Positions 10,522-19,645 of a stretch of DNA of 32,500 nt are shown here, piece by piece. Origin of the DNA: Prorocentrum cordatum (taxonomy: Eukaryota > Sar > Dinophyceae > Prorocentrales > Prorocentraceae); contig CAUYUJ010002094.1 of assembly GCA_963575745.1 (NCBI GenBank), positions 32,501-65,000 of the forward strand, in the 5' to 3' direction. Both the position numbers and the translations under genes were made by a program. The stretch's first letter is position 1, and every line of letters starts with the position of its first letter. The notes under the pieces are model-generated. The model was not told the DNA's origin. It did not search any database and saw nothing but the letters and a program-made list of their open reading frames with translations.

Positions 10522-11236
10522 AGCTTAGCGTTGCTTATCTCATCTTAGCTTAGCTTAGTTCATCTTAGCTTAGCATAGTTTCATCTTAGCACAGGTTTAC
10601 CTTAGCTTAGCTTAACTTACATTCATCTTAGTTTCGCTGAGTTTTAGCATAGCAGAGCACAGTATATCATAGCATAGCGTAGCATAGCATAGCGCAGCAT
10701 AGCATAGCATAGCATAGCCCAGCATAGCATAGCATAGCGCAGCACAGCATAGCATAGCATAGCGCAGCACAGCACAGCACGGCATAGCACAGCGCAGCAT
10801 AGCACAGCATTAGCATGGGAGTAATTCCCTATCTAGGCTCTACCTAGAGGGTTAGCTTAGCTTAGCTTAGCGTAGCTTAGCATGGCGCAGCGCTGCACTA
10901 GCATAGCATAGCATAGCATGACATAGCCAAGCATAGCATAGCATAGCATAGCATAGCATAGCATAGCGCAGCATAGCACAGCATAGCATAGCATAGCATA
11001 GGCGCAGCTTAGTATAGCATAGCATAACACAACATATCCTAGCATAACACAGCGCAGCATGACATAGCATAGCTTAGCATAGCATGGCATATCATAGCAT
11101 AGCATAGCGCAACATAGCATAGCATAGCATAGCATAGCATAGCATAGCATAGCATAGCATAGCATAGCATAGTATAGCGCAGCATAGCATGGCATAGCAT
11201 GGCATAGCATAGCATAGCATAGCACAGCAACTAATG
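10522..11236. repeat. AGCAT/AGCTT pentanucleotide arrays
   Basis: Two arrays (10522-10820 and 10855-11236) of 5-bp words (AGCAT, AGCTT, AGCAC, AGCGC) are split by a hairpin at 10827-10851 (TCTAGG-CTCTA-CCTAGA with a CCC/GGG base). Open minus-strand frames give MLCYAMLCYAM-type peptides and are not genes. Confidence 0.95.
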
Positions 11237-11459
11237 CTGCTTTCCTAGGGCCCCAACTTCTAGGTAGGGTCGCACTGGGGTAATTTTAAGTAAGGGGCAA
11301 ACATACACAATACGGCTCAATTGCACAAGAACACTGCGAAGGATCTAAAATACACCCGACGACTTCGCCAAAGACGGTAAAGCCGCGCAAAGGCTTCCTC
11401 ATTCACGCATGGACGCCCACAAATCAAATCGCAATGGGGAGAATCCGCCGATGTGGCGT
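11237..11459. other. Stretch with no recognisable gene
   Basis: Starts with a third CCTAG...CTAGG inverted repeat (11244-11264) bordering the pentanucleotide array. Otherwise I see nothing supportable. Confidence 0.4.
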
Positions 11460-11815
11460 GTGAGTTTAAGGGGGAGGGGGTGACCGGGGTGGCTCTGCCG
11501 GGGTAGGAGGAGGGTAGGGGGAGGGTCCGATGGCATAGGTTCCGGTGGCGTGCGGGGGGGGTCTGGTCCCCCGTCCCGCCTGTGGGCAGGGGGAACTGGG
11601 GGAAGAGAGGGGGGGGTCCGGTGGCCACGGTGGCTCTGCCTGGGTAGGGGGGTCGGGGGGGTGTCCGGCGGCGTGGGTTGCGGTGGCATGGGCGGGGGGG
11701 GTCCAGTCCCCCGTCCCGCCTGTGGACAAGGGGAATTGGGGGAAAAGGGGGGGGTCCAGTGGCGTGGGTTCCGGTGGCGTGGGGGAGGGGAACGGGGGGT
11801 TCCGTGGCTTGGGAA
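11460..11815. repeat. G-rich minisatellite, about 135-bp unit, 2-3 copies
   Basis: The phrases GGTGGCTCTGCC, GTCCCCCGTCCCGCCTGTGG and GGGGGAACTGGGGGAA recur. Many runs of four or more G on the plus strand could form G-quadruplexes. Open frames on both strands are low-complexity. Confidence 0.75.
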
Positions 11816-11832
11816 TTTGAAGGAGCCTCAGC

Positions 11833-11848
11833 TCAGCTTCGAAGCTGA
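11833..11848. repeat. 16-bp perfect palindrome
   Basis: TCAGCTTCGAAGCTGA is a perfect dyad (centre TTCGAA) between the G-rich array and the next low-complexity stretch. Confidence 0.7.
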
Positions 11849-12039
11849 ACTCCAGCCTCTGGGGGGGTTGCCGGGGTGGCTCTGCCAGGGAAGGAGGGGA
11901 GGGGGGGTGCGCGCGTGTGCGCGGGGTAATGTTTGTCCGTGTACGCGAGGAGGATATCGGGGAAAGAGGGAGAGAGAAATGGAACGGGACGAGAGCGGAA
12001 ACGGGGAACAAATGGGGGGGAAGACGAAAGTGGCGGTGA

Positions 12040-12300
12040 AATGCGTGTCTGCTGTGTGGTGTGTGTGTGTGTTTGTGCGGTGCGCGCGGTGTGTTTGCGT
12101 GTTGCCGGCGTGGGCGTGTTGATGTGCCTGCGAAGGTGGCGCGCGAGTGTGAGTGTATTGTGTGTGTGTCTGTGTACGTGTATGTGTACGTGTGTGCATG
12201 ATGTGTCTGCGTGTGCGTAAGCGTGTGCGTGTGCGTGTGCGTGTGCGTGGGTGAGTGTGTGTGTGTGCATGTGTGCGCGTAATGTCTGGGAGCGTGTGCG
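12040..12300. repeat. GT/GTGC-rich microsatellite region
   Basis: Impure TGTGTGCG repeats. The stretch 11850-12040 before it is G/A-rich and 12300-12700 after it is unique-looking; I recognise no gene in either. Confidence 0.8.
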
Positions 12301-12705
12301 TGCGTATCAGTCGGCGAAGTGTCGCCGCCAAGTCTGGAGGGGCACCCCAAGCGACCTGGATCGGCGGCACTAGCCGAAGGCCACTACAACACGACGAACG
12401 CGACACGGAGCAGGACGTGCTGTTCCTACTCACATCCTCCCCATCATCCTTTATCGTTTTCCTCGACTTCGCTATGAAAATATTTCTGCGGGCCCGATGG
12501 ACCACCGCTGGGAATTTTGACAAATTGCGATACCGATGCCCTTCAGACACAAGCTGAAGCCCTAAGCATCGCGCGGCAAATGACTACTGGGAGGCAATCG
12601 ACTGCAAATGATAATGTGTTCAACGGGTCCGAAGAAACACTGGCGACGCGAGTCGATGGCTTAAATCCGTGGGTGCCTGGTATGAAACTGGGAATCCTGT
12701 TTGGA

Positions 12706-13110
12706 AATGCGAACGCACCCACTGGGGCCCTCGGTGGAGCTTTAATGGGGCAACGAAGCGTGTGAGGGTGTGCCGAAATGGGCGGGGCGATGCCATGCGA
12801 ACGCACCCATTTGGGCCCTCGGTGGAGCTTCCAGGGGGCCACGAAACGTGTGAGGAGTGTGCCGACATCGGCGGGGCGAGCACCAACTGGTCGTTCGGTG
12901 GGACTCCCTGGAAGGCACGAAACGTGTGAGGGTTGTGGCGATATGGGCGCGGCGCCGCCATGCGGACACGCCCGCTGCGGACCTCGGTGGAGCTCCCTGG
13001 GAGGCAGGATACGTGTTAAGGGTACACCGAAATTGGCGCGGCGCCGCCATGCGGACGCACCCACTGGGGCCCTCGGTGGAACTCCCTGGGGGGCAGGAAA
13101 CGTGCGCTGC
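12706..13110. repeat. Tandem array, about 88-bp unit, about 5 copies
   Basis: The unit is approximately CGAACGCACCCACTGGGGCCCTCGGTGGAGCTCCCTGGGAGGCACGAAACGTGTGAGGGTGTGCCGAAATGGGCGCGGCGCCG. Copies start near 12710, 12796, 12870, 12960 and 13047, and the third is shortened. Confidence 0.85.
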
Positions 13111-13170
13111 GGATTCAAAACGAGGACCCAACACACTGGAGGGTTTTTTATATATATATTTGTTTTTAAC

Positions 13171-13515
<345 letters not shown>

Positions 13516-13767
13516 AGTCGAAAGTGAGCCTGGTAGCTCAAATATGGCATATAGCCTGGCAAATTGCATCCATCGCTCTGCTGTGAAGGTACAGTATGAG
13601 GGGTGGATGAATAAGATAGGATAAGATCGATGTAATGATCTTTCCAGCACATAGCGAACACTCGCGGTGTCCGGGCAAATAGGGCGCGCGTGCCTTGGGC
13701 CAAAGGCAACGGCGCGCGAGCTATGCTCCCGATACTGTAACATCTCCCAAAGAGCTACCCTTAAAGT
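13516..13767 (-). repeat. 3' LTR (left copy)
   Basis: 252 bp, identical to 29227-29477 except where CTGCTGTGAAGG here reads CTGCTGAAAGG in the other copy (one substitution plus one base). It contains a strong hairpin around TGCCTTGGGCCAAAGGCA within a GCGCGC-flanked block (13684-13718). The ends are not the usual TG...CA, so the exact borders may be off by a few bases. Confidence 0.93.
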
Positions 13768-14137
13768 CGGGAGGGGAGGAGACGGAGAGCATAGTCGCAC
13801 GCAAAGATCGCGCGCACGACTGTTTGCAAAGAAAAGAAAACAGTGCGTACAGTCTGGTCAAACACCAGACTGTAAGGCGAGTTTCCTCGCAAAGTATTTC
13901 ACGCAAATACAGGACAGCCCCTTCAAACAATGAAGGGCTATCGGCTCAGTTAGAGGTAAGCCAAAATTAGGCCATACCTCACCAAGCAAATGTGTATTAA
14001 GGCAAAGAGCCTGAGTTGTACGAAGCCGGCTCGTTGCCAGGCGTGAAATATAAGGCTCGTTTCCGAGCAGCTAAAGGGGCGCCTTTATAGTAGGCGCCCG
14101 TGCTGGCAAACTGGACCGCGAGGGCAACAAGGACAGA
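13768..14137 (-). other. 3' non-coding region of the retrotransposon with hairpins
   Basis: Contains an 11-bp perfect hairpin (13848-13874), two intact 14-nt hairpins (13877-13890 and 14055-14068) and one with mismatched halves (14029-14042: GCTCG-TTGC-CAGGC). The 20 bases next to the LTR (CGGGAGGGGAGGAGACGGAG) are purine-rich on the plus strand, hence pyrimidine-rich in the sense strand. Confidence 0.7.
13848..13874. repeat. 11-bp stem hairpin
   Basis: TACAGTCTGGT-CAAAC-ACCAGACTGTA: an 11-bp perfect stem with a 5-nt loop, three bases before a 14-nt hairpin. It is in the transcript's 3' non-coding region and could be a structural or 3'-end signal. Confidence 0.8.
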
Positions 14138-15013
14138 CTAAAATTGATTAGACTTAGGTTTGTCTCTGTCCTCGGGACCCCGAAAGGGAACAAATTGCTT
14201 CACGTCATACTTAAATGACTGAGTGCCTGACATCACTTCCAGAAGCAGCTCCCGATCGATGCTTCCCTTTGTATGCCCATCTGCGGTCATATCCCTAGTA
14301 TCACACCACTGCACGTTATGTACTATACCTATATCCATGAGCTCACGTATCCAGCTGATATGTCCAAGCAGAGTCCGTTCTGTAGGTATTTTGAGATCCC
14401 TGCTTGATAAAGATTTGTAGACGGACTCGGCGTCTATGGTAAGAGAGACTTTAATAGCAAGGCCTCCAACTTCACGCATGTCTCGTAGTTGTCGTGGAGT
14501 CAAAGCCCCTGCCTTAAGCTCGTGGAGAGTAATGAGCGTAGGGTAACACTCATCAAGGTTATGTGCGGCTGCAAGTGCCTCCGCAGCATAACTGGACCTC
14601 ACCTGTAATCGGTGTGATTTGCATAGTCCGTCACAGAGGTGAACGACGGACTTGCCTTGGGGCGAGTTTCCTCGCCGTAGTACGTTGGCCCCGCGTATGC
14701 CGTAGCCCTTGGTCTCGTCATCCTCCTCCCCGGTAAGCTTCCGATACCCCGAATCGCTATGGATGTCAACTTCATTCGTCGGCTTCATCCGAGGGAAGGT
14801 GATACGTTTCGGACTGCTGATCAGCTTTCGCGTCACAGCATTCAAACGTCTGACTTGCAAATTGGTGGGCTCTTGAATTTTCTGAAGAGAGACCACATAT
14901 ACCATAAGCCAGATTTGGGTAAGAAGGGCATAGGCGAGGGCTCCTCGCAGGCTGACGAACATGTCGGTAATGAGTTTCGTGGCTTTGGCGTCGGCCGCCG
15001 CTCCTGTAAGTTC
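14138..15013 (-). CDS. Ribonuclease H segment of the polyprotein
   Basis: In the native frame this continues reverse transcriptase with ELTGAAADAK and SLRGALAYALLTQIW, the typical copia connection. Candidate RNase H residues are Asp in VDIHSDSGYR (about 14750), Glu in SSYAAEALAAA (about 14580), Asp in SLTIDAESVYKSL (about 14435) and Asp in MTADGHTKG (about 14280). A hairpin at 14662-14675 lies within the domain as RRGNSP. The ORF ends at TAG 14138, followed by 370 bases of 3' non-coding sequence before the LTR. The enzyme degrades the RNA strand of the RNA-DNA hybrid during reverse transcription. Confidence 0.85.
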   Translation of the reverse strand, partial: ELTGAAADAKATKLITDMFVSLRGALAYALLTQIWLMVYVVSLQKIQEPTNLQVRRLNAVTRKLISSPKRITFPRMKPTNEVDIHSDSGYRKLTGEEDDETKGYGIRGANVLRRGNSPQGKSVVHLCDGLCKSHRLQVRSSYAAEALAAAHNLDECYPTLITLHELKAGALTPRQLRDMREVGGLAIKVSLTIDAESVYKSLSSRDLKIPTERTLLGHISWIRELMDIGIVHNVQWCDTRDMTADGHTKGSIDRELLLEVMSGTQSFKYDVKQFVPFRGPEDRDKPKSNQF

Positions 15014-17415
15014 TGGTGTGTGATAGGACGTAGTTGTTTAATATACTCGTCCTGGTCCATGATCACATCTCCCTGATCATTCTTAGTGTAGCGAACGGCG
15101 CAGTTCGTATATGTGTGCTTGTTGAGCTTGCATTTGCCAAATACCTTTTCGACACGTTGTACATAGTCGTCTATATTTTTCTCTAGACCTGTCATGTTAA
15201 TATCATCGACATGTTTTGCCGTCAGAAGGTCTTGGCTGAATTCAAATTCAGGATCGTAGCTGGTCGGTGTAAGTCCTATAGCTCGTGTGGTCGTACGAAG
15301 TTTGAGAGAGAACGCTCTTGGAGCGTCCTTAGTACCCGTTCCTGGTTTGAGGCATCTAAGACAGCGTCGACTTTCGTCGTAGGATGAGAAGCCGGGTAAG
15401 GTACGAAGTACCTGAGCGCTTCCTGGTGGAAGAGTAAAGCAAACCATGCGAGTTTCCTCGCCGGTGGCATGGGCAAGTTCCTCATAGGTCAAACCTTTTA
15501 GGAACGCCTTATCGATATCCATGGATGCTAAGATCCACTCTGGATGACATGCCGCTTCACTTGCCAGGAGTCGTTGGGACTGCCTTCGGGCGGTTCCCGA
15601 GAATGTTTCCACATCAAAAGCCTCAGTATCCATAAATCCACGAAGGACCAGTCTGAGACGAATGGTTTTAACGTTCTCGGTACCCATCTTTACGAACTTC
15701 CACTTGTATACGTATCTGGATGTCATGATGTTGGAAGCTTTGGATAAATCGTACATCTCAAAGCATCGGTTATCAATCCAGATTTTGAGCTCAGTATATA
15801 AGGCTTCACTAACCTCCTTTGGATGTGCTGCTATGTCGGCTTTGGTCAGTAGATCATCTTCTTTGACAACCACAGCACGTTTAGCAGCAGAGGATACATA
15901 TACTCTCATCGTTGCGACCATATCGGTATCGAGCTGTGCAAGTTGAGTCTGATCCAACACTATTTTTGACATTTCTGATGTAAAGCATAGTTCAACGTAA
16001 GGACCGTATTCATCACTGTCTAGAAAGTAGCTCTCGTCAGTTGTGTTTGAACAAAGCGATACTAGACAGGACTCACATGATTTCGGCTCGTCTCCGAGCA
16101 TATCTGATGATGTAATATCATCTTCGTCCACAAATGCTGAAACCAAAACACATTGGTCGGGCAGCATAGTTGTTGGGACGCAATAAAGATAATCATCGGT
16201 AATCGTCGTAGGATGAAGGTCCATACGTAGCTCGTCGTACCACTCTTCCAGCATCATAGCTTCAATATTGTGTTCCTCATTTTCCTCATAGATTGTCGAC
16301 AGACGGCCTTCGCTCGGCGATGAAGCATCTGGTGTGTCTGGAGAAGGCCTGTTTCCAGGCGACTCGTGTTCTCCAGACGTGTTGCTTGGATGCTGATATT
16401 TAGCCAAATCGTCGTGGAATCCTAAGGAAGGGACACGTGAAGTCAAGCATTGAATAAGTCTGGAGTGAGTGCTACCAGTGACCTGAGAAATGTGTAAGCC
16501 AGTGCCCGCACATTCGTAATAGTGGAACGCCGGGCTGATGTCGTTGTCATAGTGGATCAGCGTAGACCCGGTGGCGTACTTTACTGCAGGTAGGCTTGAC
16601 ACACTCTTAGCCAATCGAACTGCTACTACATGTTCTACTCGGAAGTAATTTCGTACGAGATACTGTAGTGCTAAGTGTACGCGCGGGTGAAACTTGCTGT
16701 CGTCTGACAGATTAAGGTTTCCCTTGTAATCGGGGATGTACCCGAAAACTTTGGCAGGTTTCCCTGCGCTGAGGTGTGCCACATAAGCAAGGACGGTTTG
16801 CATGGCCATATTATCCATGCCAAGTTCCCGTGTGAGGAGACATTCGATGTATAGTGTGTGACGAGCATCAGGATACATCACAATTACCTCACGAGATCCT
16901 GCCTTGACAACAATATGTCCTCTCTCAGGCACATTTCGGATCACCGGGAATGGGCCATTCCAGCCTCCATGGTCGTCCTTGGTGGCAGTAGGTCGGTGGT
17001 AGTCGACCAAATCCCCTGGTGAGTATAGGCGAGCACCATCAGGAGTCGTCTTAGCCCTAAGAGCCCGATTTGTCTTGGCCACAGCAGTAGCCTGAGTTAT
17101 AGCTTCTAGGCTGACTTCCCTTACACGACGTTCTCGTTCGTGTCCTGAAGTCTCGGGTCCCTTGGGAAAGTCAAGGGTATCGAGATCAGGAAGGAAGGAG
17201 GGCTGACGTCCTGTGTGTGCCTGATATGGCGATACTCCGTTATAAAACGTAAACGCATTAGTAACGAAGATGCCTTCCGCCAATACTCTAGTGAATACAA
17301 CAGGGATGTTGTGTCTATTCAATTCTTCCTCAATCATGTGGAGGACGCCTCTGAGAATGCCGTTTCGTGACTCAATTGAAGTCGCGTGTTGGCCAGGTGC
17401 TCGGATACGAAGTTT
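14842..17415 (-). CDS. Integrase C-terminal part and copia-type reverse transcriptase
   Basis: Opens at RIRAPGQHATSIESRNGIL, which carries the integrase catalytic Glu (SIES, about 17375). It continues through the target-capture region (NAFTFYNGVSPYQAHTGRQPS), a chromo/linker part (DLVDYHR...GGWNGPFPVI) and an acidic spacer, to reverse transcriptase. RT landmarks are SRYVYKWKFVK, ASMDIDKAFLKG (first catalytic Asp, about 15515), CLKPGTGTKDAPRAFSL, and KHVDDINMTG at 15195-15222, where the usual Y-V/M-D-D box is H-V-D-D. Both catalytic Asp residues are kept. After YIKQLRPI the frame is lost near 15010 (one base), so residues coded by 14842-15010 are out of phase. Hairpins lie at 15448, 16086, 16347 and 16754, in three different codon phases. 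Confidence 0.85.
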   Translation of the reverse strand, partial: KLRIRAPGQHATSIESRNGILRGVLHMIEEELNRHNIPVVFTRVLAEGIFVTNAFTFYNGVSPYQAHTGRQPSFLPDLDTLDFPKGPETSGHERERRVREVSLEAITQATAVAKTNRALRAKTTPDGARLYSPGDLVDYHRPTATKDDHGGWNGPFPVIRNVPERGHIVVKAGSREVIVMYPDARHTLYIECLLTRELGMDNMAMQTVLAYVAHLSAGKPAKVFGYIPDYKGNLNLSDDSKFHPRVHLALQYLVRNYFRVEHVVAVRLAKSVSSLPAVKYATGSTLIHYDNDISPAFHYYECAGTGLHISQVTGSTHSRLIQCLTSRVPSLGFHDDLAKYQHPSNTSGEHESPGNRPSPDTPDASSPSEGRLSTIYEENEEHNIEAMMLEEWYDELRMDLHPTTITDDYLYCVPTTMLPDQCVLVSAFVDEDDITSSDMLGDEPKSCESCLVSLCSNTTDESYFLDSDEYGPYVELCFTSEMSKIVLDQTQLAQLDTDMVATMRVYVSSAAKRAVVVKEDDLLTKADIAAHPKEVSEALYTELKIWIDNRCFEMYDLSKASNIMTSRYVYKWKFVKMGTENVKTIRLRLVLRGFMDTEAFDVETFSGTARRQSQRLLASEAACHPEWILASMDIDKAFLKGLTYEELAHATGEETRMVCFTLPPGSAQVLRTLPGFSSYDESRRCLRCLKPGTGTKDAPRAFSLKLRTTTRAIGLTPTSYDPEFEFSQDLLTAKHVDDINMTGLEKNIDDYVQRVEKVFGKCKLNKHTYTNCAVRYTKNDQGDVIMDQDEYIKQLRPITHQNLQERRPTPKPRNSLPTCSSACEEPSPMPFLPKSGLWYMWSLFRKFKSPPICKSDV

Positions 17416-18355
17416 CCGTGCCCTTATTGGCCATCATGGTTTGAGCGGCATCGTTATTCAGGGCGCCTTCTCCGTCTGAGCATAAAACTTTGAAGGGTCC
17501 GTGATAGGCAGACCAGCAATAGTGGTAGGCGTCGATGATAGCGTCACGTTCTCTGTCGGAAATTTCTAGGCCTGCTGCCAGGCGAATACAACGATCCATA
17601 ATGTGAAATATGGTCCGTTTCTTGTAAAACATGAGGTCCATTTCCCCTTCATCGAGCCAGTTACCAGGAAGGCTCACCGATGGTAGCGTTGAGTTTCCTG
17701 GACGTTCCCATGCTCTACATTCCCGACAGGTATCACAGACTTCCTTGATCATGTTCAGTCGAACGTTATCCAGCCCCACCTTTTCGAGGATTATCCTCAT
17801 CTTTGGCTCCTTCGCATGATACCATCGCAGATGCAGTTTTCGGAGTTCCTTTTTCACGACATGAGGCTCGTGACTACGGAGACTCTGTAGACTGTGTTGG
17901 ATGTCGAATCTCGCCCAGTCGGGCAGTCGTGGAGCCCCAGAGCCGGTGGAGGCAAGAGGGTTCCTTGTAGCTCTCCGTAGTTGGTCCCCTGTGTTAACTG
18001 CGTCTGGAGGTGGTGGTACGCCTTGTAGACGGCCGCGGCGGGCCGCTACCTGTGGCACTTCGCTAGAAGACGCAGAAGGCGTGTTTCCACGCTCGGGGGC
18101 GTCTCGTAGCATGTCGTAGCTGCTGGCACCGGATGTCGGATCGACGTTGCCGAAGGATCGTGGTCGCGGTGGCCTGGCACGTGCGCCTTGACGGCCACCT
18201 GAAGCTGAAGCTTGGCCCTCACCAGGTTTAGGTAAGGGTTTCCACCAAGCTGGCACAGTTTTGCCTTCGGGGTCGCGGTCGTCTGGTAATTTAAATGGTT
18301 CAGCAAAACGACATTTACCAGGTTCGGTATCGAGGTGGTTCTTAACACCCTTGCT
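17372..18355 (-). CDS. Integrase, N-terminal and core part (HHCC and first two catalytic Asp)
   Basis: In phase with the methyltransferase-like segment across a TGA. The first 130 residues are G/P/S/R-rich linker. At 17814-17845 LHLRWYH (H-x4-H) is followed by CDTC (C-x2-C), the integrase zinc-binding pre-domain. The core follows: EMDLMFYKKRTIFHIMDR contains the first Asp (about 17640), and LCSDGEGALNND the second (about 17465). The frame then runs out of phase near 17405; the catalytic Glu is in the next frame. The break falls in a damaged hairpin (GCACG-GAAA present, matching CGTGC missing). Confidence 0.8.
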   Translation of the reverse strand, partial: SKGVKNHLDTEPGKCRFAEPFKLPDDRDPEGKTVPAWWKPLPKPGEGQASASGGRQGARARPPRPRSFGNVDPTSGASSYDMLRDAPERGNTPSASSSEVPQVAARRGRLQGVPPPPDAVNTGDQLRRATRNPLASTGSGAPRLPDWARFDIQHSLQSLRSHEPHVVKKELRKLHLRWYHAKEPKMRIILEKVGLDNVRLNMIKEVCDTCRECRAWERPGNSTLPSVSLPGNWLDEGEMDLMFYKKRTIFHIMDRCIRLAAGLEISDRERDAIIDAYHYCWSAYHGPFKVLCSDGEGALNNDAAQTMMANKGTETSYPSTWPTRDFN

Positions 18356-19645
18356 TCACGTAAGATCCCTCTGGCATGCTGGACATGGCCAATATACAAA
18401 GATGGAATCATGATATTTACACTGCGTAGGGTCTCTGTTATGGCTCGGACTGTCCTTTCGGACATTGTCGATGCATGCCGGGCAAGTAGCCACCTTTGGG
18501 ATGATACGATCACCGATGCGTCTCATACCTTCGCCTGGTTCAGCTTGATCGGGAAGGTCTGTAGGATAAGCATGTGCGGTACTTATAGGCGCGTTTCCGC
18601 GCGTGGTGTCAATGGCTTTCGCCAGATATACAGCTTCCACGAAAGCAGACTGCAGTCGTCGGGTGTATTTTTGTGCAAGTGAAAGCTCGATATTGCACGG
18701 TTGTGCGTGCACATGCTGACCGTTACACTTGAGTCGCTCAAAACATTTAAATATTGTCTCGTCGTTGCTGGTGATATTTGTCGGCTTCTTAATATAGTCA
18801 CCAGTCGTGTCTTTAAGTCCCGTAGCGCATTGGTTAATGTGTACGGTTGTAATGTGTGGTCGGTTGGCAAGCTTCTTCCATGGCGAAATATCATCTACCC
18901 ATGTTCCTGTAGGTTGTTCGCGTATAAACCACCTCTGAGAGTCATCTTGGGTTACAGCAATTTTACCACAATAAGTTATGTGTGGTAAGTCTTCTTTATG
19001 GTGCTGTTCCCAAGTGTTGTAGTTGACTTTGTAGTTGTAGTAGGATGGTGGTCCTGTGGTGCGACAGCTGGGTTGCAGTATGGCAACTCGTACGTAGCAT
19101 ATAGCAAAGTAATGGTCTATAACCTGCTGCACCGAGGGGTCTCCCAGGTCGACATATGTAGTATTGTCCAAGTTGCCGCCTGAGGAAAGCCCCCTTGAGA
19201 AGGCAAGCTCTGAGATGCCACCCTCACCGCCACAAAGCTCCAACATATCCACGCAGTTGTTATGGCCATAGCATAGTGTAGCAACTATGCTGTATATGTT
19301 AGCGTGTGCGTCGGGCATAGATGTGGGGAGGGTAAGGAACAGGTCATCGTCCTCGTCGGAGCTTATCAGCTCAACAGGGACGTCAGTACTCCAGGTTGCC
19401 ATAAGATCCTGTCCGAGTCCTGACAAGTCGTCGCCGCAATCGTCGTTTCCGTCTTCAACGTGCTTTGTAATGCGGCGAGGCTTGATGCCTGCTTCCTTTT
19501 CGGCTTTGAGCCTCTCCTTCTGTTTTATACGCGATTCAGTGGGTAAAGCTTGCTCGTCTTGTTCGTCGGTCTGTGTACTCATTGTCGTGGTTGAATGGGT
19601 ACATGCGTCAATCGCCAGAGTCGGGAGGGGGAGAAAAACAGTCAT
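18356..19645 (-). CDS. Polyprotein segment: C5-methyltransferase-like domain and zinc cluster
   Basis: 429 residues from the ATG at 19645; another ATG at 19582 begins MSTQTDEQDEQ. Because the preceding frame ends nearby in a different phase, this is either a new start or a frameshift. After a charged linker, residues about 133-330 resemble a DNA (cytosine-5) methyltransferase-like fold: LELCGGEGGISELAF is the SAM-binding motif I; LQPSCRTTGPPSYYN sits where PPC (catalytic Cys) is expected; FIREQPTGTWVDD corresponds to the E-N/Q-P box; and INQCATG..GDYIKKPT to the later C-x-x-G...KKPT element. The C-terminus has CPAC, CKYH and CPAC pairs, a likely zinc site. Cytosine methyltransferases inside dinoflagellate retrotransposons have been reported. 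The frame ends at TGA 18356-18358 but continues in phase after it. Confidence 0.65.
   Translation of the reverse strand: MTVFLPLPTLAIDACTHSTTTMSTQTDEQDEQALPTESRIKQKERLKAEKEAGIKPRRITKHVEDGNDDCGDDLSGLGQDLMATWSTDVPVELISSDEDDDLFLTLPTSMPDAHANIYSIVATLCYGHNNCVDMLELCGGEGGISELAFSRGLSSGGNLDNTTYVDLGDPSVQQVIDHYFAICYVRVAILQPSCRTTGPPSYYNYKVNYNTWEQHHKEDLPHITYCGKIAVTQDDSQRWFIREQPTGTWVDDISPWKKLANRPHITTVHINQCATGLKDTTGDYIKKPTNITSNDETIFKCFERLKCNGQHVHAQPCNIELSLAQKYTRRLQSAFVEAVYLAKAIDTTRGNAPISTAHAYPTDLPDQAEPGEGMRRIGDRIIPKVATCPACIDNVRKDSPSHNRDPTQCKYHDSIFVYWPCPACQRDLT

Noticed and set aside
15587-15601. TCGGG-CGGTT-CCCGA inverted repeat in reverse transcriptase
   Set aside because: Five-base loop without the family sequence; may be chance in GC-rich coding DNA.
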